From Alphaproteobacteria bacterium (lineage in GTDB: Bacteria; Pseudomonadota; Alphaproteobacteria; Micavibrionales; Micavibrionaceae): 64,000 nt of DNA. The position numbers and the translations under genes are program-made. The stretch covers positions 186,001 to 250,000 of the forward strand of contig JANQRF010000002.1 in NCBI GenBank assembly GCA_028289285.1. The letters run 5' to 3'. Within the stretch, counting starts at the first letter, position 1; each line of letters starts with the position of its first letter. Of this stretch, positions 54,404-63,486 are shown in pieces. Below the pieces are notes generated by a model that saw only the letters and a program-made list of their open reading frames with translations, made no database searches and was not told the DNA's origin.

Positions 54404-55461
54404 GCGTTTCCAATGGCTTCGGATATGTGGTTGTATCCGTCTTTGTCCAACAAATCTAAAAGCCCGTCATTGATATGATTGACAAGACCGGGACCCTGAT
54501 AGATCAGCGCGCTGTATAGCTGTGTGAGAGAGGCGCCCGCCTTGATCTTATCGTAAGCATCTTGTGCGGAAGAAACACCGCCGACGCCGATAATGGGCAA
54601 TTTACCTTCTGTCTGTTTATAGAATTTGCCAATGATCTCTGTTGATTTTTGTGTCAGCGGTTTGCCGGACAGGCCGCCCATTTCGCTACGGAAATTTTCG
54701 GGCAGAAAATCATGGCGATCCAGTGTTGTGTTTGTAAGAATAAGCCCGTCAATGCCTGCCTCTAGAACGCTTTGGGATATTTCAGCAATTTGAGGATCCT
54801 CCAGATCAGGCGCAAGTTTGACGAACAGGGGCGGCTGTTTAGAAGCTTTTGAACGTTCCTCTAAAATTTCTTTAAGAAGTGGAACAAGATTTTCTTTACT
54901 TTGTAAATTTCGTAAACCCGGCGTGTTGGGAGAAGAAATATTTACCGTCAGATAATCAGCAAGGTCCGCGAGTTCACGGACCAAAAGTTTATAATCTTCT
55001 TCTGGTTTCTCCTGATCTTTATTCATGCCGATATTCAGGCCGAGTATCCCGGATGTGCCCGGATATTTAGCGCGAAAGTTTTCAACATTCTTTTTAAAGA
55101 TATCTAATCCGCCATTGGGAAACCCCATGCGGTTGATGACGGCTTCATGGGATGGATCACGAAAGACTCGCGGGCGAGGATTGCCTTCCTGCGGCTTCGG
55201 GGTAACAGTCCCAACCTCTGTAAAACCAAATCCAAACCCAAGGATTGGTGAGATGACTTCCGCATTTTTATCGAAGCCTGCGGCAAGGCCGACCGGGTTT
55301 TTAAAGGCAAGGCCGCACACGGTTTGCTCAAGGCGTGGGCTTTTGACATTGCGGCAGGCGGGCAGGAGATTGGGCTTTAACCCTTTGATGGTCAGCGTAT
55401 GCGCATCTTCGGGGTCAAGCTTATGCAGAAGCGGTTTGCCGAGTTTAAAAAGTGCGTCCAT
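54400..55461 (-). CDS. pyrD: Dihydroorotate dehydrogenase (quinone)
   Basis: This is a class 2, membrane-associated dihydroorotate dehydrogenase of pyrimidine synthesis. The amphipathic N-terminus (LFKLGKPLLHKLDPEDAHTL) serves quinone access. Typical motifs are NPVGLAAGFDKNAEVI, GTVTPKPQEGNPRPRVFR, INRMGFPNGG, VNISSPNTPGLR with the catalytic serine, FVKLAPDL and GVGGVSSAQDAYDKIKAGAS. Length 353 aa. It starts 1 base after pgsA ends. Confidence 0.97.
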   Translation of the reverse strand: MDALFKLGKPLLHKLDPEDAHTLTIKGLKPNLLPACRNVKSPRLEQTVCGLAFKNPVGLAAGFDKNAEVISPILGFGFGFTEVGTVTPKPQEGNPRPRVFRDPSHEAVINRMGFPNGGLDIFKKNVENFRAKYPGTSGILGLNIGMNKDQEKPEEDYKLLVRELADLADYLTVNISSPNTPGLRNLQSKENLVPLLKEILEERSKASKQPPLFVKLAPDLEDPQIAEISQSVLEAGIDGLILTNTTLDRHDFLPENFRSEMGGLSGKPLTQKSTEIIGKFYKQTEGKLPIIGVGGVSSAQDAYDKIKAGASLTQLYSALIYQGPGLVNHINDGLLDLLDKDGYNHISEAIGNA

Positions 55462-56016
55462 CTATTCCTCTAAATGGTGAAAACTGTGTTTCAGATAATG
55501 CCATCCCGTATAGGCAGTTAACATAGCCGCCATGGAAATCAAAATTTGCCCGATCAAAAGCGTATGCGGCAGGATGATATTGCCTGCATCGCCGACAATC
55601 AAAAAACCAAGGGCGGTCATTTGAATGGCTGTTTTCCATTTGGCGAGCGATGTGACAGGAACCTGCACATCTTTGGGGCCAAGAAATTCGCGTAAGCCAG
55701 AGATTAGAAATTCACGTACAAAAATCACAAGTCCTGCGATTAGCCACCAGCCTTCCAGACGGTCAAAGGCCGCAAGGACGAGAATAATACAGGCGACAAA
55801 GATTTTGTCGGAGATGGGGTCAAGGAATTTACCAAAAGCGCTGACCTTATTCATCGACCGGGCCAGGTATCCATCCAGGAAATCTGTGACGGCTGCGATG
55901 ATATACAGCGCCAGCGCCAGCCACGGCGCCCAGGGTGCGGATATATAAAACAAGCCTATAATGACCGGTAAAATGGCGATCCGGGAGAGAGTCAGGATAT
56001 TCGGCAAGGTCCACAT
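55462..56016 (-). CDS. pgsA: CDP-diacylglycerol--glycerol-3-phosphate 3-phosphatidyltransferase
   Basis: PgsA makes phosphatidylglycerol phosphate. Its 184 aa include several membrane helices and the full CDP-alcohol phosphatidyltransferase motif: Asp48-Gly49, Ala52-Arg53, Gly62, Asp66 and Asp70 (FLDGYLARS...FGKFLDPISD). It opens the pgsA-pyrD-HAD-yejA-like run. A terminator separates it from ctrA upstream. Confidence 0.96.
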   Translation of the reverse strand: MWTLPNILTLSRIAILPVIIGLFYISAPWAPWLALALYIIAAVTDFLDGYLARSMNKVSAFGKFLDPISDKIFVACIILVLAAFDRLEGWWLIAGLVIFVREFLISGLREFLGPKDVQVPVTSLAKWKTAIQMTALGFLIVGDAGNIILPHTLLIGQILISMAAMLTAYTGWHYLKHSFHHLEE

Positions 56017-56042
56017 ACAGATGTGTTAGCGGGTTTTGCTCC

Positions 56043-56074
56043 AAAAGCAAAGCCCCGCTTCAAGCGGGGCTTTT
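56043..56074 (-). terminator. Rho-independent terminator of ctrA
   Basis: AGCCCCGC and GCGGGGCT form a strong stem with a short TTCAA loop, flanked by A and T runs. On the minus strand it is followed by TTTGCTTTT, 10-40 bases after the ctrA stop. Confidence 0.8.
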
Positions 56075-56082
56075 GAATTTTA

Positions 56083-56793
56083 TTACCCGGCGGCCTGTTT
56101 GCCGGTGCTTTCGCCGGGCTGCGGATCGCGCATGACGTAACCACGGCCCCAGACGGTTTCGATATAACTTTCCCCGCCGGAGAGTTGCTCGATTTTTTTG
56201 CGGAGCTTGCAGATGAACACATCAATGATCTTCACTTCAGGTTCATCCATGCCGCCATAAAGATGATTGAGGAACATCTCTTTGGTCAAAGTTGTACCCT
56301 TACGCAAGGAGAGCAATTCAAGAATGCCGTATTCTTTGCCAGTCAGGTGAAGCGGCTTGCCTTCTACTTCCACCGTGCGGGCATCAAGGTTTACCGTAAG
56401 CTTGCCTGTGATGATCTTGCTCTGGGCATGACCCTGAGAGCGGCGAACAATGGCCTGAATACGGGCAACAAGTTCGCGTTTATCAAACGGTTTGGTCAGA
56501 TAATCATCTGCGCCGTAGCCAAGACCTTTAATCTTGTTATCCATTTCGGTGAGGCCTGAGAGAATCAGGATCGGCGTTTCCACCTTGCCGTCACGCAAGG
56601 ATTTTAAAACGTCATAGCCATCCATATCGGGCAGCATCAGATCCAGAATAATAATGTCGTAATCGTAAAGTTTTCCGATTTCCATGCCGTCTTCCCCCAG
56701 ATCGGTGGAATCGACCACATAGCCTTCGCTCTTTAACATCAATTCAATTGATTTGGCGGTAGAACTGTCATCCTCGACCAATAAAACCCGCAT
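56083..56793 (-). CDS. ctrA: Cell-cycle response regulator CtrA
   Basis: CtrA is an OmpR/PhoB-type regulator. It controls cell cycle, motility and division in Alphaproteobacteria. The receiver has the acidic pair Asp8-Asp9, phosphoacceptor Asp51 ([16 protein letters not shown]), LILSGL and [10 protein letters not shown]. The winged-helix domain ([37 protein letters not shown]) is highly conserved, with [16 protein letters not shown] as recognition helix. Length 236 aa matches. It is divergent from fliI, and the shared intergenic region holds several TTAA half-sites, consistent with autoregulation and control of flagellar genes. Confidence 0.97.
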   Translation of the reverse strand: MRVLLVEDDSSTAKSIELMLKSEGYVVDSTDLGEDGMEIGKLYDYDIIILDLMLPDMDGYDVLKSLRDGKVETPILILSGLTEMDNKIKGLGYGADDYLTKPFDKRELVARIQAIVRRSQGHAQSKIITGKLTVNLDARTVEVEGKPLHLTGKEYGILELLSLRKGTTLTKEMFLNHLYGGMDEPEVKIIDVFICKLRKKIEQLSGGESYIETVWGRGYVMRDPQPGESTGKQAAG

Positions 56794-56840
56794 AGCCTGA
56801 CCTCTTCTTGGTTAAGTGTTATTGTGCGCTGCAACGTTTT

Positions 56841-56897
56841 TTAACGTTTATTAAAAAAGTATAGCATAATTAACAAAGGTTAACAAAAAATTTTAAC
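56841..56897. promoter_or_regulatory. Cluster of TTAA half-sites between ctrA and fliI
   Basis: Five TTAA sequences occur: 56841-56844 and 56851-56854 (6-base gap), 56870-56873 and 56880-56883 (6-base gap), and 56893-56896. Three read TTAAC, the CtrA half-site. The spacing is N6, one short of the canonical N7, and the region is AT-rich, so CtrA binding is plausible but not certain. Confidence 0.5.
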
Positions 56898-56932
56898 GAT
56901 TTCGTCCCGGGCAAATTGCGGTATTATGAATT

Positions 56933-58303
56933 ATGGACCGTTTAGCCGACAAAGCTCTTGCTGCCCTTAAGCCTCTGCCTGATCACGAAATGTACGGGAA
57001 AGTCACCAAAGTTCTGGGACTTTTGGTTGAAATTGCCGGATTTGGGGAAAATCTGGCAATCGGGGCGATTGTCCATCTGCGGCCTAAAACAGGCAAGGAT
57101 GTTCCGTGCGAGGTGATCGGCTTTCGTGACGGCCATGCATTATTAATGCCTTTTGGAACCCTGGAAGGAATCGGGCTTGGGTGTCCGGCAATCATTCAGC
57201 GCAGTGAACCTGTCGCGATGCCGGACGAGCGCTGGCTTGGACGTGTGCTCAATGCACTTGGTCAGCCAATTGACGGCAAAGGTCCGCTCACCCATGGCGG
57301 AACGCCGATCCCGTTACGCAACACCGCCCCGCCGCCGCATTCACGGCAACGTATCGGCGGGAAGCTGGATCTTGGTATCCGGGCAGTGAATACGTTTCTG
57401 TCCACCTGTAAAGGGCAACGGATGGGAATCTTCTCCGGCTCCGGGGTTGGGAAATCGGTTCTGCTCTCGATGATGGCGCGTTACACCGAAGCCGATGTCT
57501 CTGTGATTGGTCTGGTTGGTGAACGTGGACGCGAAGTGCAGGAATTTTTGGAAGACGATCTGGGGCCGGATGGTTTGGCCCGCTCAGTTGTCATTGTGGC
57601 CACGGGCGATGAACCGGCTTTGATGCGCCGCCAAGCTGCTTATATGACACTGGCTGTGTCTGAATATTTCCGGCTGCAAGGGCGTCAGGTACTGTGCCTG
57701 ATCGATTCGGTGACGCGTTTTGCGATGGCGCAGCGGGAAATCGGCCTGTCAGCAGGGGAGCCACCAACCTCTAAAGGCTATCCGCCGACAACGTTCGGGG
57801 AATTGTCACGGCTCCTGGAGCGGGCCGGGCCGGGCGGTCCGGGTGAAGGATCAATCACAGGATTGTTTTCCGTTCTGGTCGAAGGGGATGATACAAACGA
57901 ACCGATTTCAGATGCGGTGCGCGGAATCGTCGACGGGCATATCGTGATGGAACGTGAAATCGCAGAACGCGGACGCTATCCGGCAATTAATGTTTTAAAA
58001 TCTGTTTCAAGATCAATGCCTAAATGCCTGAATGAAGAACAGAATATGCTGGTCACACGGGCCAAACAATTAGTCAGCCGCTATGAAGATATGGAAGAGC
58101 TGATCCGGCTCGGTGCGTATCGGAAAGGCAGCGATAGAGAGGTCGACGAAGCTATTGCCAGATATCCGGCGCTGGAAGCGTTTCTGGCCCAGGATAAGGA
58201 TGATCATACAACGATCGAGGAAGCCTTTGCGGCGCTGGGAGAAGCTTTGGGTATTCCGTATCGTGGTGATCCTGTACCGGCGCCGGAGATGAATGATGGC
58301 TGA
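56933..58303 (+). CDS. fliI: Flagellum-specific ATPase FliI
   Basis: FliI energises the flagellar type III export apparatus. Its 456 aa resemble F1 beta. It has GRVLNALGQPIDGKGPL, Walker A SGSGVGKS (168-175), VIGLVGERGREVQEFLEDDLGP, LIDSVTRFAMAQREIGLSAGEPP and the export-ATPase FGELSRLLERAGPG. It is followed by fliJ with an 8-base overlap, the classical fliI-fliJ pair. It is divergent from ctrA. Confidence 0.97.
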   Translation: MDRLADKALAALKPLPDHEMYGKVTKVLGLLVEIAGFGENLAIGAIVHLRPKTGKDVPCEVIGFRDGHALLMPFGTLEGIGLGCPAIIQRSEPVAMPDERWLGRVLNALGQPIDGKGPLTHGGTPIPLRNTAPPPHSRQRIGGKLDLGIRAVNTFLSTCKGQRMGIFSGSGVGKSVLLSMMARYTEADVSVIGLVGERGREVQEFLEDDLGPDGLARSVVIVATGDEPALMRRQAAYMTLAVSEYFRLQGRQVLCLIDSVTRFAMAQREIGLSAGEPPTSKGYPPTTFGELSRLLERAGPGGPGEGSITGLFSVLVEGDDTNEPISDAVRGIVDGHIVMEREIAERGRYPAINVLKSVSRSMPKCLNEEQNMLVTRAKQLVSRYEDMEELIRLGAYRKGSDREVDEAIARYPALEAFLAQDKDDHTTIEEAFAALGEALGIPYRGDPVPAPEMNDG

Positions 58304-58721
58304 TTTAAAACCGCTTATCAGGCTTCGCCGTCACAGCGTTGAAGAAAAACAAAAAACCATCGCCGCATTGTACCGGGATATTGAAGCGCTGGAAGATAAG
58401 CGCGAAGAGCTTCGGCAGCGCTTAGAAGATGAACGTAAAATCTTTGAGCAGCAAACCGAGATGGATATGCGGCCCTATTTCGGGGTGTTCCAGGAAGGCA
58501 TCCAGAAAAATGTTGAAGCCATTAACGGGCAGATTTCAAAACTGGAAGCCCGTTTACGTATTTTGCAGGAAGATTTACGGGAAGCTTTTGCCGATATGAA
58601 GCGCGTTGAAATCGTTCAGCGTAACCGCGAGAAAAAAGAAGCCAAAAAACAGGCGAAAAAAGAAACGACTGAACTGGATGAGATTGGAATTGAAGGCTTC
58701 CGGCGTAAAGAAGAAGTTTAA
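58296..58721 (+). CDS. fliJ: Flagellar export chaperone FliJ
   Basis: The 141-aa product is almost entirely coiled coil with charged heptads (LIRLRRHSVEEKQKTIAALY; EALEDKREELRQRLEDERKI), and it ends in Lys/Glu-rich sequence. This composition and its position directly after fliI (overlap) identify it as FliJ, the stalk-like partner of FliI. ATG 58293 is equally open; 58296 is better spaced from GGAG. It is convergent with and overlaps by 4 bases the FliK-like gene. Confidence 0.88.
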   Translation: MADLKPLIRLRRHSVEEKQKTIAALYRDIEALEDKREELRQRLEDERKIFEQQTEMDMRPYFGVFQEGIQKNVEAINGQISKLEARLRILQEDLREAFADMKRVEIVQRNREKKEAKKQAKKETTELDEIGIEGFRRKEEV

Positions 58722-60808
58722 GCTTCCGCGCCGAAATTCTGTTCAGCTTTGAGAATGTTCACCCATTGGCGTGGATCGCCCTGAAAGCCAAGTTCACCGC
58801 GTAAAGCTTCGCTATCCAGGGCTTTAGTATAAACCTGTTTCAGGACTTGTTGCATCGGCGCGCTTAGAGGGTTTTGCGTGCGGATGACCATATCGAGGCG
58901 ATCTTCGCGCATTAGCCCGTCTACCTGCACATCGCCCATGCGGGATAGCGTGAGATCAAAAATAAAGCGTGTCTGCGTCTTCTCAACATCATCTGTTTCT
59001 TGTCCATCCTGGTCTTTTTTGACAAATAAATTTACACGTTGAATTTCCCCATCCCAAAACATGGGGAGCGGCACAGCCCGCCATTCGCCCGATGGTGCAG
59101 AGACATCAACACTTGCCTGCGGCGCCGGTGTGCCGCCTCCGCCTGTGAGGCGGGAGAGAAGGTTGGTTTGATTGAGGCGTTGCAGGATATCTATTTTGCG
59201 ATCGCCAAGCCATGAACTTAAATCGTTAGAACGCACAGCTGTAAGAAAAAGCAGCGCTGCTGCGCCAAGTTGCGCCGGGTTGGCCGGCGACGGCAAAGCG
59301 CGGGCCATATTCGCTGCCAATGCGGGCGCGGCCTGCAGGAGTGTTTGATAGGTTTCCTCCATGAGTAAAGGCGGGAACTGGTTACCGAATGCCAGAAGGG
59401 CTTGTGGTACTTGTGCCAGAGTTGATTGTGGTGCACCTGTGATTTGTCCGGCTGCTTGCGCCGCGTTTGGCGTGGTAAGCGCATTTGGCTGGACAATGAT
59501 TTGTGACCCAAGTGTTAAGTTGGCTGCCTGATATTGAAGCACAAAGCTTTGCGGTAAGCTCTGGCCTACAAACTGAAAAGACACGATTGGTAAGTTTTGA
59601 GGGGTAAAGCCCGTGACCTGCCCGCCAATCTGCCCGGCCTGCGCGGTTGGCGCTGTGATGCTTTGCGGCAGGCCGATCTGGGCCGGCAGGGGTGCAGGGC
59701 GCGCTGTTTCACGCGGCGCGGCGGTTATCTCCGTAAGAGGCAGTTGCGTATTTTGCAAAATATTTTGCACTTTGACATCAAAGGCCGACGTTGGTGTGAA
59801 GCCTGCCTGTATGGGTTGCACAGGCGTTGTTGCAATTGGAGAAGCAGGCAGGGCTGTAAAGGTCAATGTTTGTAAAACCGGCGGAATGTTTTGTAACGGC
59901 GTAGATGGTGTTGCTTGCGCCGAGGCCGGAAGGATTTGCACAGGGGCTGTAAAACTCTGCGGCAGAGTCTGTGTCTGCAAAAGCGTTTGAACGGGATTTT
60001 GCAAAATGGGTGGTTGTGCTTGCGGCGTGGGTTGCAAAGCTGTTTGCACGGGCGCCTGAGGCAGTTGTGGTGCAGGCGATTGAGTTAACGTTAAAAGCGT
60101 TTGTGTGTTTTGGTTCAGGACATTCTGAACTGCCTGCACGGCCTGAAAGGCAGCCGTTTGAATAGTTGTCGGCGTCACCTGAATGGTTTGCGTGAATGTG
60201 TTTAAAAATTGTTGAACCTGCGCCGTACTGATCGGTGTCAGCCGCACGGGCGTACCGGGTGGTAAAGGCGCTGCCGGGTTTGATGTTTGCGGTGTTGGCA
60301 AGGGCAATGATTGTGCTTGCGGGGCAGGACGTGCTTGCGATGCTTGCTGTGTTTGTTGAGAGGGCTGCGGGCGGACCGTATTGTCTATAAGCGCGCGGGC
60401 CTGATCGCTACGCGCGTTTTGCGCAATGACATCAGCGCGCACTTGTGTCCGGGCAAGCTGTGTCTGAACGGGCTGTTGATCCGGCGCACGTTGTTGTGGC
60501 GCCGGGTCTGGTGCATTACGAACCACGGCCTGGCGCGGCGGGCGCCCTGCGGGAACATCTACCTCAACGCGCTGGCCGGGCTGCGGCTGACGACCACGGA
60601 TTTCGATATCAACATCACCTTGCGGGGTGCGGATACGGGTGGATCCATCCTGGTTTTGACGTACAACCTCGCCTTCAAGGCGCTGGGCGCGGGCATTATT
60701 TTCAAGAGCTTCAGGCAGGGAGACAAGGCGCACAACCTGCTCGCCGCGGGCCTGGGCCTGCTGGATAATACGCGGCGCATTGCCGGTCTGGGGAAGACCG
60801 TCACTCAT
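58718..60808 (-). CDS. FliK-like flagellar hook-length control protein
   Basis: The 696-aa protein has an N-terminal region (about 1-90), then some 380 residues almost wholly of Gln, Pro, Ala, Thr and Leu with repeated QTLLQTQ/PQAP-like phrases. A structured C-terminus follows, with FIFDLTLSRMGDVQVDGLMRE and NPLSAPMQQVLKQVYTKALD. A long disordered ruler followed by a Flg_hook-type C-terminal domain is the plan of FliK. Sequence identity in FliK is low, so the call depends on architecture and on its place between fliJ and flhG. Confidence 0.72.
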   Translation of the reverse strand: MSDGLPQTGNAPRIIQQAQARGEQVVRLVSLPEALENNARAQRLEGEVVRQNQDGSTRIRTPQGDVDIEIRGRQPQPGQRVEVDVPAGRPPRQAVVRNAPDPAPQQRAPDQQPVQTQLARTQVRADVIAQNARSDQARALIDNTVRPQPSQQTQQASQARPAPQAQSLPLPTPQTSNPAAPLPPGTPVRLTPISTAQVQQFLNTFTQTIQVTPTTIQTAAFQAVQAVQNVLNQNTQTLLTLTQSPAPQLPQAPVQTALQPTPQAQPPILQNPVQTLLQTQTLPQSFTAPVQILPASAQATPSTPLQNIPPVLQTLTFTALPASPIATTPVQPIQAGFTPTSAFDVKVQNILQNTQLPLTEITAAPRETARPAPLPAQIGLPQSITAPTAQAGQIGGQVTGFTPQNLPIVSFQFVGQSLPQSFVLQYQAANLTLGSQIIVQPNALTTPNAAQAAGQITGAPQSTLAQVPQALLAFGNQFPPLLMEETYQTLLQAAPALAANMARALPSPANPAQLGAAALLFLTAVRSNDLSSWLGDRKIDILQRLNQTNLLSRLTGGGGTPAPQASVDVSAPSGEWRAVPLPMFWDGEIQRVNLFVKKDQDGQETDDVEKTQTRFIFDLTLSRMGDVQVDGLMREDRLDMVIRTQNPLSAPMQQVLKQVYTKALDSEALRGELGFQGDPRQWVNILKAEQNFGAEA

Positions 60809-60827
60809 ATATTAAGTATAGCAAGTT

Positions 60828-61667
60828 TTAGGCCGAAGCTTCGGATTTTTTGCTGTCTGCCAGATCACGGATAACGGCGCGGGCAATTTTGGAGACATCC
60901 ATCGCGGCGTCGCTGTCTGGGGCGTGATTCAGGATTGGTGTTTGTCGACGGATCGATTTTTTGACATTTGTATCGCGGCGGACAAAGCCAAGCATGGGCG
61001 GTTTTACGCGCAGGAAATTCTCACAGGTTTTGAGCAGGATGTTATAGCTCTTTTCTGCATCGCCTGCATTTTCAGCCTGGTTGATCACAACGCTGATTTT
61101 ATTATTCACGCCTGCGCGTGCGCCCATCTTGATAAAGGAGTAGGCATCGGTGAGCGCAGTCGGCTCATCGCCTGTGACCAGAATTGTCTGGCCGGAGGAG
61201 GCGGAGAGAAAACGCACGGTACGGTCAACGCCCGCGCCGAGATCAAGAATCACAGCATCATAACGCTCAGAGATTTCAGAAAGTTGATCGCGCAGCAAGA
61301 CAAGGCGTTGAGAAGGAAGTGCAGATAAAGATGCCTGACCGGAACGTCCGGCAACCAGATCAAACCCGCCTTCTTCATAATGCTGGATGACTTTATCAAT
61401 GCCGAGCTTACCGCGAATGACATCGCTTAAATCACGGCGCGGCATGACACCAAGCTGGACATCAACATTGGCCAGTCCCAGATCGCCGTCAAACAAAAGT
61501 ACGCGCTGGCCTGCCTGCGCAAGCGCATGAGAGAGCGTAATTGAAAACCATGTTTTGCCGACGCCGCCTTTACCGCTGGCAACCGCGATGATGTTATCGC
61601 TTTTGCGGATCGGCATTGCCGTTTTTGGCGCATCTGTCTGTTTCTGGTCGAGGGCGGACTCTGCCAT
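60828..61667 (-). CDS. flhG: MinD-like ATPase FlhG
   Basis: The 279-aa P-loop ATPase has a deviant Walker A KGGVGKT (33-39), FDGDLGLANVDVQLGV, VILDLGAGVDRTVRF and VINQAENAGDAEKSYNIL. FlhG (FleN/YlxH) restricts flagellar number, working with FlhF, whose gene lies 4 bases upstream in the same direction. The N-terminal stretch (SALDQKQTD) could carry the FlhF-activating helix. Confidence 0.93.
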   Translation of the reverse strand: MAESALDQKQTDAPKTAMPIRKSDNIIAVASGKGGVGKTWFSITLSHALAQAGQRVLLFDGDLGLANVDVQLGVMPRRDLSDVIRGKLGIDKVIQHYEEGGFDLVAGRSGQASLSALPSQRLVLLRDQLSEISERYDAVILDLGAGVDRTVRFLSASSGQTILVTGDEPTALTDAYSFIKMGARAGVNNKISVVINQAENAGDAEKSYNILLKTCENFLRVKPPMLGFVRRDTNVKKSIRRQTPILNHAPDSDAAMDVSKIARAVIRDLADSKKSEASA

Positions 61668-61671
61668 AGGG

Positions 61672-62667
61672 TTATCCTGCTTTCTTCATCATTCTGACCT
61701 CTTCCGCGCGCGGCATCAAGAGCTGTGTGAGGCGGCCCGTGTTTAAGGGCACAAGGCCGTCGGCAACTTTGGCCGTGCGCGAGATATCTGCAAAACTCAT
61801 GCCGCCCATATGGGCCGCGGCCAAGAGCCCACCAAGGCGGCGCGCGACATCAAGACGTGTAGACATAAATTGTTTCACGCCGACGGTTGAAAAGATTTTG
61901 GCAATCTCCCCGCTTTCTTCGGCGTCGATCCCTGCGGGCAGGACCATGACGGGCAGCATATCGTCCGCATCAATGACTTTGGCGATAATTTTCACCGCTT
62001 CGGTGTCAAACGGGTTTGTGCCGGCTGAATCGATAATGATCTGGTCCGCATTTGCGGATTCGGCGATGCGGGCTTTGAGCTCTTTAATACTGGAAGCTTT
62101 TTTAAGTTTGATCTCCATCAGGCGCGTAAAGGCCTCAAGTTGTTCCACCCCGCCGGCGCGGACTGTATCAGTGGTTATCACGGAGACGCGCTGGCCGTTC
62201 ATCGCTGCGCGGGCGGCAAGCTTGGCGGCGGCAAGGGTTTTCCCTGCGCCGGGCGGGCCGACCAGTAAAAGCGGTTGAGAGAGTTTGTGCTGGGGCAACG
62301 GTTTAAACCGGAACAACATATTCAGTGCACCCTGCATGGCTCCGCGCGGGTCTTGCTGCCCGACGACAAGCGCGCAGGAAATCATCTGATCCAGCACTTC
62401 TTCAGGCACGGCATGGCGAAGCATGACATCGGTCAGCTCTTCCATCACGCCGGCTTCATCATCTTCTTCATAGACCCAGGCGTCATTGCTTTTGGCAGGC
62501 ATATCGGCGCTTGCGCCCGGAACCCGGTCGGTTTCAATCGCTGCCGTCATGTGCACGCCACGCGTATCTTCAGTTGTGGAAACGATAATCGCCTCTTCCC
62601 CGAGATCCTCGCGTATCATGTTCATGACATCCTTCATGGTTTTTGCGCTGTACGACTTGAGCCGCAT
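61672..62667 (-). CDS. flhF: SRP-type GTPase FlhF
   Basis: The 331-aa protein starts with the FlhF basic/N domain (MRLKSYSAKTMKDVMNMIREDLGEEAIIVSTTEDTRGV) and continues with an N-G GTPase. It has P-loop GPPGAGKT (137-144), VITTDTVRAGGVEQLEAFTRLM, IIIDSAGTNPFDTEAV and VMVLPAGIDAEESGEIA. FlhF places the flagellum at the pole. It is first in flhF-flhG. A TTAA-N7-TTAA box lies 13 bases before its ATG. Confidence 0.93.
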   Translation of the reverse strand: MRLKSYSAKTMKDVMNMIREDLGEEAIIVSTTEDTRGVHMTAAIETDRVPGASADMPAKSNDAWVYEEDDEAGVMEELTDVMLRHAVPEEVLDQMISCALVVGQQDPRGAMQGALNMLFRFKPLPQHKLSQPLLLVGPPGAGKTLAAAKLAARAAMNGQRVSVITTDTVRAGGVEQLEAFTRLMEIKLKKASSIKELKARIAESANADQIIIDSAGTNPFDTEAVKIIAKVIDADDMLPVMVLPAGIDAEESGEIAKIFSTVGVKQFMSTRLDVARRLGGLLAAAHMGGMSFADISRTAKVADGLVPLNTGRLTQLLMPRAEEVRMMKKAG

Positions 62668-62679
62668 GAGAAATACTTT

Positions 62680-62694
62680 TTAATCAAATGTTAA
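62680..62694 (-). promoter_or_regulatory. CtrA-type binding box upstream of flhF
   Basis: TTAA at 62680-62683 and TTAA at 62691-62694 are separated by exactly 7 bases, the CtrA consensus TTAA-N7-TTAA (on the minus strand it starts TTAAC). It is 13 bases before the flhF start, closer than a normal activator site, so repression or a different start point is possible. Confidence 0.65.
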
Positions 62695-62792
62695 GAACCA
62701 AGTGTACACGCCCTTGATTCGGCCTCAAAGAGCATAGCACAAATTATCATATGAAAATATGCGAGGGTGTGGATAAGTATGCGTGTTGTAAA

Positions 62793-63437
62793 CTATTCTG
62801 CTTCAGAAGGTGGTTTGACTGTTCCTTTAATCCACTCAATTTTTTCCTGGCTCCAGGGTTTAACAGGTGCAGGGTCAACTGTTTTTGACGATAAACGCGT
62901 GCCGTCACCGGGCTTGAGGCTGACTGTGCCAGCTTCATTGAAGACGTCAATTTCGCCGTCTTCCAAATATATCCAGCATTCGCCGTCTTCCATGGTGCGT
63001 AAAATATGCGTGCCGCGAATGCCGATAGACCCGAAATCAATATTGATTTTACTCTGGCTGCCGCCTTTGCTCACCAGACCGCTTGTATATTCAAAGGTTG
63101 CGCGCCAAATGCTGAATTCAGACTCGTTATTTGCCGGGTTGTCAGGATCATAAACAAAGCGGTCAATATAAAGCTGTCCGTCTTTGCCGTTAATGCTGAT
63201 GGTTGTTTGATCAACAAACTCCAAAACAGCGTGATCGCCGTCATCTGTTAAAACCGTATCTCCAAGATAAACCGGATCGTCTTTGTTCAGGTCCATAACA
63301 GTCTTTTCATCTTTGCGGAGAATGGAAATAGAGCTGTGCGCGTCAGATAAAATGCCCACAGGATCTGCCGCATGCGCATTCGGTACGGCATAAAGAGTGG
63401 TAAAAAGCGCGCATAAAGTGAGTAACGATAATTTCAT
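62793..63437 (-). CDS. Exported FecR-domain protein in the flagellar cluster
   Basis: I chose ATG 63437 (214 aa), which follows GAAGGG and starts a clear signal peptide (MKLSLLTLCALFTTLYAVPNAHA). The longer open frame reaches into flhA. The mature part is a FecR-like beta domain: VGILSDAHSSISILRKDEKTVMDL, VYLGDTVLTDDGDHAVLEF, TTISINGKDGQLYIDRFVYD and GIRGTHILRTMEDGECWIYLEDGEIDVFN. Unlike iron-dicitrate FecR it has no anti-sigma helix or membrane anchor. Its role beside flhF and flhA is unknown; a surface or periplasmic flagella-associated structure is a guess. Confidence 0.85.
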   Translation of the reverse strand: MKLSLLTLCALFTTLYAVPNAHAADPVGILSDAHSSISILRKDEKTVMDLNKDDPVYLGDTVLTDDGDHAVLEFVDQTTISINGKDGQLYIDRFVYDPDNPANNESEFSIWRATFEYTSGLVSKGGSQSKINIDFGSIGIRGTHILRTMEDGECWIYLEDGEIDVFNEAGTVSLKPGDGTRLSSKTVDPAPVKPWSQEKIEWIKGTVKPPSEAE

Positions 63438-63486
63438 CCTGAGCCCTTCCATTATCCTGTATTCGTAAGGTGTTTTAAAATAGTTA

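Noticed and set aside
59613..59990. Cys-rich plus-strand frames opposite the FliK-like gene
   Set aside because: They are shadows of the Gln/Ala/Pro-rich coding strand; Cys/Gly/Val content is the expected complement of GCA/CAA/ACA codons.
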